Part shown: piece after piece, positions 24,245 through 31,928 of the stretch
How positions within the stretch are numbered: the stretch's first letter is position 1
Layout: each line of letters opens with the position of its first letter
NCBI GenBank assembly: GCA_016649895.1
Contig: JAENWR010000020.1
Coordinates: forward strand, 1 to 42,585
Length of the DNA: 42,585 nt
Source of the DNA: Acidimicrobiia bacterium
GTDB taxonomy: Bacteria; Actinomycetota; Acidimicrobiia; Acidimicrobiales; SKKL01
Reading direction: 5' to 3'
Notes under the pieces: generated by a model
What the model was told of the DNA's origin: nothing
What the model saw: the letters and a program-made list of their open reading frames with translations, nothing else
The model's database searches: none
Made by a program: the position numbers and the translations under genes

Positions 24245-26074
24245 TCACCGCATGATGCACGCCACCTCGGTCCCGGAGACCGGTTCGTCGCTGACGACCA
24301 CGTCACCCCATGCCGTGCACTCGCCCTCACCGCGGTTGTAGTTGGGGCTCGTCCCGGTGATTCGGTAGGTGCCGGGACGCAGGTGGAACGTGAACCGGCC
24401 CTCGTCGTCGGTGGTGGCCGACGCGAGCTGCTCACCATGCTCTGTCGCCACGCTTACGGTTCCCGCCACACCAGCCGGCAGGCGAGCCTCGGAGCCGACC
24501 GGACCACCGACCATCCTCAGCACGCCCGAGACCTGCGTCGTGCCGGGGATCGTGGCCGCGCCAGTCTCCGATCCGGTGACCCCCGCCGTGTAGGTGATCG
24601 TGAACTCGTCGACCCTGACACCGTTGGTGACGCCCTCGCCTGGGTCGAAGGGACGATCCGACCGGGATGGCACCTCGACGACGAACGGATAGGTCCCGGG
24701 TTCGAGGGGCCCCATACCGTCCTCGTCCTTCCACAGGGTGACGAGGATGCTGATCGACCCGCCCGCCGGGATGGTGTGGCCACTGAAGTAGCCGAAACAG
24801 ATGCCCGCGCCGACCGGTCCGCCTTCGATGCCGGACACACCACACCCCTCCAACGCAGCGATCAGCACAGGCGGCGAACCACCGAGCCCTTGGGAGACGC
24901 GGAAGTCGTCGAGGTAGATCGTCTCGTCGCCATGGTTCTCGATGATGAGGTCGTGCTGCAGCCACGCCATGGGGCTCGGTTCGAGCTCGCCCACCCGGAT
25001 CGACAGCGCGCCGTGGTCGCCGCCGCCCTCGACGATGAGCCCGTCGACCGGAGCCGGAGAAGCGTCGTCCTTCGTCTCGATGTCGTCGCCGGCATCCATC
25101 CAGAAGTTGCCGACGTGGGGCTCACCCGGCCCGGTCCGCACGAGCCGATAGGCACCGGGCTCGAGCGACGGCATCACGGCCGCTCGACCGGTTGGGATGC
25201 CGTCCGGATCGAGCTCGAGGTCGAGCTCGTCGATCGGCACCCACTCGTCGACCTCCCATCGCTCGATGGTGGCCGTGTCGGCGAGGCCGTCGACGGCACG
25301 CTCGATGTCCTCGGCGGACTGGCTGCCGCCCGAGGCAGGGATGAGCGGGGAGATAGCGACCGTCGCGCCGGTCGCCGGCACCAGCGCGGGAGAGATCGAC
25401 AGGGCGGGGCGGTCGGTGGGCCACAGCGGTGCCGGCTCCGGTGCCCCTTCGGCGATCTCGAACACACCGGATGCTTCGGCCCCGTTGGTGTGGGAGATCC
25501 GGTACCAACCCTCGTCGAGACCGCGGATGGTGAAGCGCTCGAGGGCCCCCCGACCGTCGCGGGTCGCTGCGAGCCCGATGTCGTCCACGTCGACCGATGC
25601 GCCGAGGGGCTGCATCTCCGCGGTGCAGTGCCAGTGGTCGAGGCACATGACGAGCTGACGGTGTGGAACCCACTGGTCTCCGTCCCAGCGATCGACCTGG
25701 GTGCGGAGTCCGTAGGTCCGGGGGGTGTCGGTGTGGGCCACGAGCACCCCCGCCATCTCGACGTCACCGGGCGGGACCCGGTCGGCGCTGAGCCACAGCG
25801 ACACGTCGCGGCCCGGCGGGTTGATCTCGTCGGCGGGCGGCCCCTCCGTGGCGATGCCGTCGGGGTCGGTGGCGACCTGGGTGCTGTCGTCGGTCTGGGC
25901 GAGCATGGTGCCGGCTCCACCGAGCAGGACCAGCGCGACCGCCGCACCCGCGACGAACCGGCCCGCCCTCCGACGCCGCTGGCGAACCTCGACCAACCGA
26001 CGTGCGTCCGGCGCGTCCACCGGCGCATCAGCGAGGCGCCGACCTGCGCTCTGGATGACATCGTCGATGGTCAT
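24245..26074 (-). CDS. Single-pass membrane protein co-transcribed with an ECF sigma factor (putative anti-sigma partner)
   Basis: A 609-residue protein. Residues 1-37 are a basic cytoplasmic segment (ARRLVEVRQRRRRAGRF), residues about 40-58 form one transmembrane helix (VAGAAVALVLLGGAGTML), and the remainder should be outside the membrane. The outer part has several beta-rich modules and a C-terminal carboxypeptidase-regulatory-like domain (LASATTDDEGRFTFHLRPGTYRITG). No HxxxCxxC zinc anti-sigma motif occurs in the cytoplasmic part, so it is not a classical ZAS anti-sigma factor. It overlaps the sigma gene by ATGA, which is the main argument for a partner role. It may instead only be regulated by that sigma factor. 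Confidence 0.8.
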   Translation of the reverse strand: MTIDDVIQSAGRRLADAPVDAPDARRLVEVRQRRRRAGRFVAGAAVALVLLGGAGTMLAQTDDSTQVATDPDGIATEGPPADEINPPGRDVSLWLSADRVPPGDVEMAGVLVAHTDTPRTYGLRTQVDRWDGDQWVPHRQLVMCLDHWHCTAEMQPLGASVDVDDIGLAATRDGRGALERFTIRGLDEGWYRISHTNGAEASGVFEIAEGAPEPAPLWPTDRPALSISPALVPATGATVAISPLIPASGGSQSAEDIERAVDGLADTATIERWEVDEWVPIDELDLELDPDGIPTGRAAVMPSLEPGAYRLVRTGPGEPHVGNFWMDAGDDIETKDDASPAPVDGLIVEGGGDHGALSIRVGELEPSPMAWLQHDLIIENHGDETIYLDDFRVSQGLGGSPPVLIAALEGCGVSGIEGGPVGAGICFGYFSGHTIPAGGSISILVTLWKDEDGMGPLEPGTYPFVVEVPSRSDRPFDPGEGVTNGVRVDEFTITYTAGVTGSETGAATIPGTTQVSGVLRMVGGPVGSEARLPAGVAGTVSVATEHGEQLASATTDDEGRFTFHLRPGTYRITGTSPNYNRGEGECTAWGDVVVSDEPVSGTEVACIMR

Positions 26075-26607
26075 TCTCCGACCTCCAAGGTCGTCGCCAG
26101 CTTCTGTCGGGCCCGTCGAAGGTGTGTACGCGCCGTCTCCTCGGAGCAGCCGAGCACCTCGCCGACCTCGGCGAGCGTGTAGCCCGACACGGCCCACAGG
26201 GCGATCGCCGCCGCCTGGGTGCGCGGCAGACGCCGCACCGCTGCCCAGATCGCCTCGTCGGCCGCGGGAGGTTCCGGCGTCGGCCGCTCGGCGCGCAGGC
26301 GACCGAGTGCCGTCACCTCGGAGATCAGCCGCCGATGGAGCGAGATGGCGCGGTTGACCGCCACCCTCCGCAGCCACAGGTCGGGCCGGTCGAGGCTCTG
26401 CACGCGATCCCACCGGCGATACGCGCTCAGCAGCGCCTCCTGGGTGAGCTCCTCGCCGACAGCTCGCCGCCGGGTGAAGCCCACCATCACCCGCAGCAAC
26501 GGGGCGTAGTTCTCGGCGTAGAACGCGTCGAAGCCCGAGTCGTCGGCCGCCGGCGCCAGGACATCGGCATCGGCGTCGACCGCAGAGGGTTCCCGCGCTG
26601 TGCTCAT
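26071..26607 (-). CDS. ECF-type RNA polymerase sigma factor (SigE-family-like)
   Basis: A 178-residue extracytoplasmic-function sigma factor. Region 2 is FDAFYAENYAPLLRVMVGFTRRRAVGEELTQEALLSAYRRWDRV (residues about 27-70), and region 4 is VRRLPRTQAAAIALWAVSGYTLAEVGEVLGCSEETARTHLRRARQKL (about 125-172), both read in parts. The start MSTAREPS has AGAGGG about 6 nt upstream; an in-frame ATG 54 bp earlier has no clear Shine-Dalgarno. It is followed, with a 4-bp overlap, by the single-pass membrane protein. Target promoters cannot be read from this window. Confidence 0.92.
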   Translation of the reverse strand: MSTAREPSAVDADADVLAPAADDSGFDAFYAENYAPLLRVMVGFTRRRAVGEELTQEALLSAYRRWDRVQSLDRPDLWLRRVAVNRAISLHRRLISEVTALGRLRAERPTPEPPAADEAIWAAVRRLPRTQAAAIALWAVSGYTLAEVGEVLGCSEETARTHLRRARQKLATTLEVGE

Positions 26608-26683
26608 CGACCCTCTACACGCATCGGCACCGTCCTTCCGGTACACGATGGCATCTGGCACCCGTTGTGGACGAGCGGCGTGT

Positions 26684-27619
26684 CTAGGTCTCAGCCGGTG
26701 CGAGTCGCGCTTCCGCGTCGTCGAGGAGCCGTTCGCTCATCTGCCAGAGCTGGGCGGCGCGCTCGCGATCGGCGCCGACTGCGTCGAGCTCGCCGGGTCG
26801 GCCTGCTGACCACCACGTGGAGGTGACGCCCTCGAGATCGGGCAAGGTGGCCAGCCTGATCGAGGTGCGGGCACCGATCTCGGCCGGGACGGGATCGGGG
26901 AGATCGGCGAGGAACGCCGCCTCGGCGTCGGCCGGGGGACGGTCCACCGACGGTGGAGGCGGCAGCCCATCATCTCCGGCGCGTGGTTTGCCCAGCTCGG
27001 TCGCCACCATGCCGGGGTTGAGTGCGTTGACGGTGACGCCGGTGCCCTCCAGCCGTCGGGCCAGCTCGAGCGCGAACCGGATGTTCGCGAGCTTGGATCC
27101 GCCGTAGACCCGCGTCCCGTGGAAGTCGCGTTCGTGCTGGAGGTCGTCGAGGCAGATCCCGTTGCTCGCCATCACGTAGGCACCCGAGGACACCATGACG
27201 ACGCGAGCCGGCGCGCTCTCGCGCATCCGGTCCAGCAGACGCCGGATCAGCGCCATGTGGCCGAGGTGGTTGACGCCCATCATCATCTCGAAGCCGTCGG
27301 AGGTCTCGCGTCGCATCCCGCCCGTGACGACGCCGGCGTTGGCGACGAGGACGTCGAGGCGGTCGTAGCGATCGAGGAACTGCTCGGCGAAGTGGCGGAT
27401 CGACGCCAACGAGGCAAGGTCGAGGGGCAGCACGTCGACCCGGTCGCTTCCGCTTCGCTCGCAGATCTCGGCGCGTGCCGCCATGCCGCGCTCCTCGTCT
27501 CGCGAGGTGAACACCACGTCCGCTCCGGTCTTCGCCAGGCCGATGGCGGTCTCGAGGCCGATACCCGTGTTGCCGCCGGTGACCAACATCGTCGCCGAGG
27601 GGAGGTTCATGATGTCCAT
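26684..27619 (-). CDS. Short-chain dehydrogenase/reductase, retinol-dehydrogenase-like
   Basis: A 311-residue NAD(P)-dependent SDR. Cofactor motif TGGNTGIG (residues 14-21), the LVANAG strand, the catalytic Ser in VVMVSSGAYV and the YGGSK active-site pair are all present. The C-terminal part has an extra Pro-rich stretch (GLPPPPSVDRPPADAEAAFL) and the end resembles the WW-domain-oxidoreductase/retinol dehydrogenase branch (WWSAGRPGELD, LWQMSERLL). Start has GAGAGGG 6 nt upstream. It is divergent from the broken LLM gene, with a perfect 7-bp inverted repeat between them. Substrate unknown. Confidence 0.9.
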   Translation of the reverse strand: MDIMNLPSATMLVTGGNTGIGLETAIGLAKTGADVVFTSRDEERGMAARAEICERSGSDRVDVLPLDLASLASIRHFAEQFLDRYDRLDVLVANAGVVTGGMRRETSDGFEMMMGVNHLGHMALIRRLLDRMRESAPARVVMVSSGAYVMASNGICLDDLQHERDFHGTRVYGGSKLANIRFALELARRLEGTGVTVNALNPGMVATELGKPRAGDDGLPPPPSVDRPPADAEAAFLADLPDPVPAEIGARTSIRLATLPDLEGVTSTWWSAGRPGELDAVGADRERAAQLWQMSERLLDDAEARLAPAET

Positions 27620-27638
27620 GCAGCGCCCTCTCGTTCCT

Positions 27639-27659
27639 AACTAGGATTGAAGCCTAGTT
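27639..27659. promoter_or_regulatory. Inverted repeat between the SDR and the broken LLM gene
   Basis: AACTAGG (27639-27645) and CCTAGTT (27653-27659) form a perfect 7-bp inverted repeat with a 7-bp spacer in the 64-bp divergent gap. A dimeric repressor site serving both genes is likely. The right half (CCTAGTTCT) resembles part of the 13-bp palindromes at 31832, 33492 and 40970. Confidence 0.72.
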
Positions 27660-27683
27660 CTATTGTCCGAAAGGAGCGACGAG

Positions 27684-28725
27684 ATGACCGCACGCATGAA
27701 GCTCGACCTCCAACTGGCGACCACCGCGGACGAAGCTCCCGACGGTGCCGCCCGGCTGGAACGGTGGGAGTGGACGGAGGTTTCACGTTCGACAGCGGCC
27801 ACGACGTCTTCCTTCCCCTCGCCACCGCTGCACCGGTCACCTCTCTCGACCTGATGACCAACGTCGCCATGGCGTTCCCGCGCAGCCCCATGGTGCTCGC
27901 CATCACCGCGAACGACCTGCAATTGCTCTCCAAGGGGCGGTTCCGCCTCGGGCTCGGCACGCAGGTGAAGCCCCACATCGAGAAGCGGTTCGGATCGCCG
28001 TGGGGCAAGCCGGTGCAGCACATGCGCGAGTGGGTCCTCGCGATCAACGCCATCTTCCGCAACTGGAACGAGGGTGAGCCGCTCGACTTCCGGGGCGAGT
28101 ACACGACCCACACGCTCTCGACGCCGGCCTTCTCCCCTGCCCCAAACCCCTACGGTCCGCCGAAGGTGCTCGTCGGTGCACTCGGGCCGAGGATGAACGA
28201 GATGGCCGCCGAGGTGGCCGACGGGGTCCTCGTGATGCCGTTCAACAGCGAGCGGCACATGGACGAGCGCACCATGCCGGCGATCCGCCGCGGGCTCGAG
28301 ACGTCGGGCGGAGCCTCGACGACTACGAGATCAGCGTCGAGGTGATCGTTGGCCTCGGTCGCACCGACGAGGAGCTCGAGAGAGCCACGGCCATCAGGAG
28401 CCTCGTTGCGTTCTACGCCTCCACCCCGTCCTATCGCCCAGTGCTCGAGGTCGAAGGGTGGGAGGACCTCCAGCCGGAGCTCAACGCGCTGTCGAAGAGC
28501 GGAGGCTGGGCCGAGATGGCCAACCTCGTCACCGACGAGATGATGGGCACCATCGGGGTGTTGGGGACGCCAGAGGAGTGCGCCACCCAGATCGTTCGCC
28601 GCTTCGGACGCCACGCCGACCGGGTCTGCGCCTACTTCCCGGGCTACGAGGTGTCCGACGAACTGGTCGCCGACGTCGCCGCTGCCCTGCGCGCCGCGAG
28701 CGAACAGCGCCCTCGCGGCTCCTGA
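27684..28725 (+). pseudogene. LLM-class F420-dependent oxidoreductase broken by two frameshifts
   Basis: The reading frame begins normally at ATG 27684, with AAGGAG 7 nt upstream (MTARMKLDLQLATTADEAPD...AARLER). Near 27762 a one-base loss shifts it; the next frame gives VGVDGGFTFDSGHDVFLPLA and continues through LSKGRFRLGLGTQVKPHIEK to RRGLETSG. Near 28312 a second one-base loss shifts again, and the third frame reads SLDDYEISVEVIVGLGRTDE and DLQPELNALSKSGGWAEM to a normal end. Joined together, this is a full-length member of the TIGR03617-like F420 LLM group (about 345 residues). Every motif region is kept, so the lesions are recent or are assembly indels. As read, no functional protein is made. 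Confidence 0.85.
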
Positions 28726-28730
28726 TCGTG

Positions 28731-30389
28731 TCAGGGGCGGTCGGCGGCGGCCGCTGGATCGGCCGAGATGCCCATCCTCATCGGTGACATCGCAGTGAGA
28801 TCCACATCGATCAGCCACGGCCGCCCGGAGTCGACCGCGGTCTGGAAGATCGCCTCGAAATCATGGGCGCTCGTCACGGTCTGAGCCTCGAGCCCCATGG
28901 CGCGGCCGACCCCGGCGAAGTCGGGCGTGGCCAGATCGACGGCCGATTGGCGCCCGCCGTAGGTCACGTCCTGCAACCAGCGCAGCACTCCGTAGCCTCG
29001 GTCGTTGAACACGCACACGACCAACGGGAGCTGGAGCTCGACGACAGTCGCCAGCTCGCCGATGCTGAGCATGAGGCCCCCGTCGCCGTTGATCAGCACG
29101 GTGGGACGCCCGGTGGCGGCCGCCGCCCCGATGGCGAGGGGGAGGCCGGGTCCGATCCCGTTGGCCGTGGGACGCATGGTCGTGCGCGCCTCCAGGACCG
29201 GCATGCACCGATTGCCCCACACGTAGGCCGCGATGGTGGCGTCCTTCACGACGAGCCCGTCATCGGGCAAAACGGACCGGATCGCATCCATGATGTGGCC
29301 GACGTCGGGGCCGACCCCCTCGCGGGAGGCAGCCTCGATGGCACCACGCGCCGCGACAGCGTCGGCGACGAAGCCCTCTTGGGCGATCGGCCCGCCCGGC
29401 CCCAGAGCCTCGAGCAGCGCGCTCAGCGAGACCTGGGCGTCGCCCAGCACCGCCACGTCTGTGCGATGGATCCGGTCGAGCACCGTGGGGTCGGCGTCGA
29501 TGTGCACCAGCCGACCGGGGAAGTGGAGGTTCTGCTGCGACGGGCCCGCCTGTTGGAAGCGGGTGCCCACCGCCAGCACCACGTCGGCCTGCTCGATGGT
29601 CTGCGCCATCGCGGCCTGTTCGATGTTGGGGCCGAGGGAAAGTGGGTGGTCCTCGCGGATGGCGCCCCGACCCTCGGCGGTCGTGAGCACCGGTGCGCCG
29701 AGGCGCTCGGCCAGCGCGGTGAACTCGGTCGCGGCTCCACCGCCCGGCACGCCGCCACCGCCCAGCACCAATGGCCGCTGCGCTCCACGGAGCAACTCGG
29801 CGACAGCGACGATCGCGTCGGGGGCAGGACGCTGCGGTTCGGGGCGGCGCAGTTCGACGGTCGGATCGTCGTGAACGGCCATCTGCAGGTCGAAGGGGAT
29901 CTCGACAGCCCCTGGCTTGGGTCGACCGGTGAGGATGTCGATCGCCACCGAGGCGACGGCGTCGGGCACCTCGGCGCGGGTGCGTACGGTCCACACCCGC
30001 CGACAGAGCGAGCGCAACATGTCGGCCTGCCGGTCGGCCTCGTGGAGGGCGCCATCGCCGCGTCCCAGGAGGGGCGCGTCGACCTGGCCGGTGAGCACCA
30101 GCACCCGCGACGACGCGAAGGCCGCTTCGTAGATCCCGCCCATCGCGTTCGCGGTGCCGGGACCGGTGCTGACCACGGCGACGCCCAGGCGGCCGGTTGC
30201 CCGGGCAGCCCCGTCGGCGGCATGGACGGCACCCTGCTCATGGCGGGTGGGGTGCCAGGTGATGCGGCCGTCGCGGCTGATGGCATCGGCGATGGCGAGG
30301 TTGTGCACGCTGGCCACCCCGAACACCCGCTCGACACCGAGTGCCGTGAGGACCTCGACCACCGCCTGGCCGCCGGTCTGCTGCGCCAT
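28731..30389 (-). CDS. Thiamine-diphosphate-dependent enzyme of the acetolactate synthase/benzoylformate decarboxylase family
   Basis: A 552-residue ThDP enzyme. The N-terminal domain has GVERVFGVASVHNLAIADAI and the cofactor-activating Glu51 in PTRHEQGAVHAADGAAR. The central domain is the TPP_enzyme_M type (LGGGGVPGGGAATEFTALAE). The C-terminal domain carries the Mg/ThDP motif GDGGLMLSIGELATVVELQLPLVVCVFND (residues 435-463, read in parts). I set the start at MAQQTGG, preceded by GGAGG; upstream in-frame codons are poor. It follows an amidohydrolase gene across a 182-bp gap with a long hairpin. Members make or break C-C bonds beside carbonyls (2-keto acid decarboxylation or acyl transfer). 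No regulatory subunit gene is nearby, so housekeeping acetolactate synthase is less likely. Confidence 0.9.
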   Translation of the reverse strand: MAQQTGGQAVVEVLTALGVERVFGVASVHNLAIADAISRDGRITWHPTRHEQGAVHAADGAARATGRLGVAVVSTGPGTANAMGGIYEAAFASSRVLVLTGQVDAPLLGRGDGALHEADRQADMLRSLCRRVWTVRTRAEVPDAVASVAIDILTGRPKPGAVEIPFDLQMAVHDDPTVELRRPEPQRPAPDAIVAVAELLRGAQRPLVLGGGGVPGGGAATEFTALAERLGAPVLTTAEGRGAIREDHPLSLGPNIEQAAMAQTIEQADVVLAVGTRFQQAGPSQQNLHFPGRLVHIDADPTVLDRIHRTDVAVLGDAQVSLSALLEALGPGGPIAQEGFVADAVAARGAIEAASREGVGPDVGHIMDAIRSVLPDDGLVVKDATIAAYVWGNRCMPVLEARTTMRPTANGIGPGLPLAIGAAAATGRPTVLINGDGGLMLSIGELATVVELQLPLVVCVFNDRGYGVLRWLQDVTYGGRQSAVDLATPDFAGVGRAMGLEAQTVTSAHDFEAIFQTAVDSGRPWLIDVDLTAMSPMRMGISADPAAAADRP

Positions 30390-30468
30390 CACCACCTCCG
30401 CTCCACTCCAGGATGGGATCTCATCGCCGGCGATCATGTCGTGCCGGCCTCTCGGGTCGTTCCCACCC

Positions 30469-30539
30469 CGCCCGACCCTTCCTGCCACTGTGGAACCGAC
30501 GGCGCGGAGCGTCGTTCGCCACAGTGGTCAGGTCGGGCG
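30469..30539. repeat. Long interrupted hairpin between the first amidohydrolase gene and the ThDP gene
   Basis: Arms read CGCCCGA (30469-30475), CCTG (30481-30484) and CCACTGTGG (30485-30493) against CCACAGTGG (30519-30527), CAGG (30529-30532) and TCGGGCG (30533-30539). An inner CGACG/CGTCG pair adds to it (30497-30501 with 30510-30514). No T-run follows on the minus strand. It may end or attenuate the amidohydrolase transcript before the ThDP gene or act in RNA processing. Confidence 0.75.
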
Positions 30540-30571
30540 CGGGGACGTCGACGAATCGACGCGGTCCCGTG

Positions 30572-31798
30572 TCAGGCGGCGGTCTGCCTCACGCCCTTGC
30601 GCAGGGCGTCGTTCGGGTTCTCCGGCAACTCGACCAGGGGCTGAGAGAGCTCATCGACCGTCGGGCCGACCGCGGCGGCGTACGGTGCCAACGCCTCGAG
30701 ATCGAACCCGTAGAGGTCTGCGGCGTTCCCCGAGAGGATCTGCCCCATCTCCTCGGGGGCGACGCCCTCGAAGACCTGGCGGAGGTGCTCGCGGGTGAAC
30801 GGGTAGGTGCCCTCGTCGTGCGGGTAGTCCGAGCCCCACATGAAGCGCCCAGGAGCAAGGACGTCGCGGGCGGCGACATCGGCAGGGCCGGGCTGGCTCA
30901 CGCCCATCCAGAAGTTCTGCTGGAACGCCTCGGTCGCCGTCATCGTCCGCTTGTTGCCGTCGGTGTAGCGGATCTCACCCGTTGCACCGGTGTCGCGGAT
31001 CTGGATGATCATGTCATCGAGGCGCTTGAGGAGCGGTGGCACCCAGGCCAGGCCGGTCTCGGTCATCACCATCTTCAGGCGAGGGAAGCGCTCGAACACC
31101 CCGCCGAGGAGCATGTGCACGAACGGCCGCTGGGAGAAGAAGCTCACCTCGTTGATGTAGAGGAGCATCGAGAAGTCGTACTTGCCGTAGTCGGGTGCAC
31201 CGGCGCCACCGTGGATGTTCACGGGGATCTCGTTGTCCTGGAGGAACGCCCACAGGCGGTCGTACTCAGGGTCGTAGACCGGCTTCATCCACGTGGCATC
31301 CGGCGGGATGTTCGGGAGGAGCACGCCGCCGCGGAGACCGTTCTCCTTGATGAACGTGGCGTCTTCGATGGCGTGGTCGATGTCGTTCAAGAAGATCTGG
31401 CCGATGCCGGCGCGGCGCTCGGGGTCCTCCTTGACGAAGTCGACGAGCCAGCGGTTGTGGGCCTGGATCCCGGCGCGGCGGTGCTCGTACTCCTCGGGCC
31501 GAGGCTGGCCGGCGAAGAGGACGAAGCTCGGGAAGAACGGCGGCACGGTGTTGGGGAAGATGACCTCGCCGACGATGCCGTCGGCCTCCTGCTGAGAGCG
31601 CCGGACGTCGTTGTCCCAGTTGCGGATGCGGCCGTCGTCCTTCAGGTCCTTGAAGGGGTTCTTGTACTTGCCGCGCCAGGCGTCGAAGTCCTCGTGGTAC
31701 TGCGAGTCGAGGTACTCGCGGTACTGCGCGTGGCTCCCTCCTGCGTGGGTGTCGGCCGAGATGATGATGTAGCGGTTGTCGACGACGGGGGAACCCAT
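30572..31798 (-). CDS. Amidohydrolase-2 family (PF04909-like) metal-dependent hydrolase or decarboxylase
   Basis: A 408-residue TIM-barrel protein. Near the N-terminus IIISADTHAGGSHAQY takes the place of the family metal motif D-x-H. Other family marks are VNIHGGAGAPDYG, MVMTETGLAWVPPLLKRLDDM and GSDYPHDEGTYPFTREHL with the C-terminal Asp/His. I chose MGSPVVDNR because AAAGGAG lies 7 nt upstream; the longer frame has no such support. It precedes the ThDP enzyme on the same strand. Members include aromatic-acid decarboxylases and C-C or C-N hydrolases. The specific reaction is not readable. Confidence 0.88.
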   Translation of the reverse strand: MGSPVVDNRYIIISADTHAGGSHAQYREYLDSQYHEDFDAWRGKYKNPFKDLKDDGRIRNWDNDVRRSQQEADGIVGEVIFPNTVPPFFPSFVLFAGQPRPEEYEHRRAGIQAHNRWLVDFVKEDPERRAGIGQIFLNDIDHAIEDATFIKENGLRGGVLLPNIPPDATWMKPVYDPEYDRLWAFLQDNEIPVNIHGGAGAPDYGKYDFSMLLYINEVSFFSQRPFVHMLLGGVFERFPRLKMVMTETGLAWVPPLLKRLDDMIIQIRDTGATGEIRYTDGNKRTMTATEAFQQNFWMGVSQPGPADVAARDVLAPGRFMWGSDYPHDEGTYPFTREHLRQVFEGVAPEEMGQILSGNAADLYGFDLEALAPYAAAVGPTVDELSQPLVELPENPNDALRKGVRQTAA

Positions 31799-31831
31799 GC
31801 GCTGACTCCTTTGGAGACGTGAAAGAGGATC

Positions 31832-31844
31832 AGAACCTAATTCT
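31832..31844. promoter_or_regulatory. Imperfect 13-bp palindrome before the first amidohydrolase gene
   Basis: AGAACC-T-AATTCT, matching the perfect palindrome AGAATC-A-GATTCT at 33492-33504 in 9 of 13 positions. On the minus strand it reads TAGAATTAGGTTCTG, 34 bp upstream of the start codon, and TAGAAT could serve as a -10. Part of a set of related sites in this half of the window. Confidence 0.62.
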
Positions 31845-31928
31845 ACTCGAATTGTCCACGAATCGCGGGGTCCTGGCAACCTCCCCGGGTCTCGGCCGCT
31901 GACCATGGCGTCGTTGCCCTCGAACTGG

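Noticed and set aside
28731..30389. Housekeeping acetolactate synthase (ilvB)
   Set aside because: No ilvN or ilvC genes are adjacent and the neighbours are catabolic. The motifs fit the wider ThDP family equally well.
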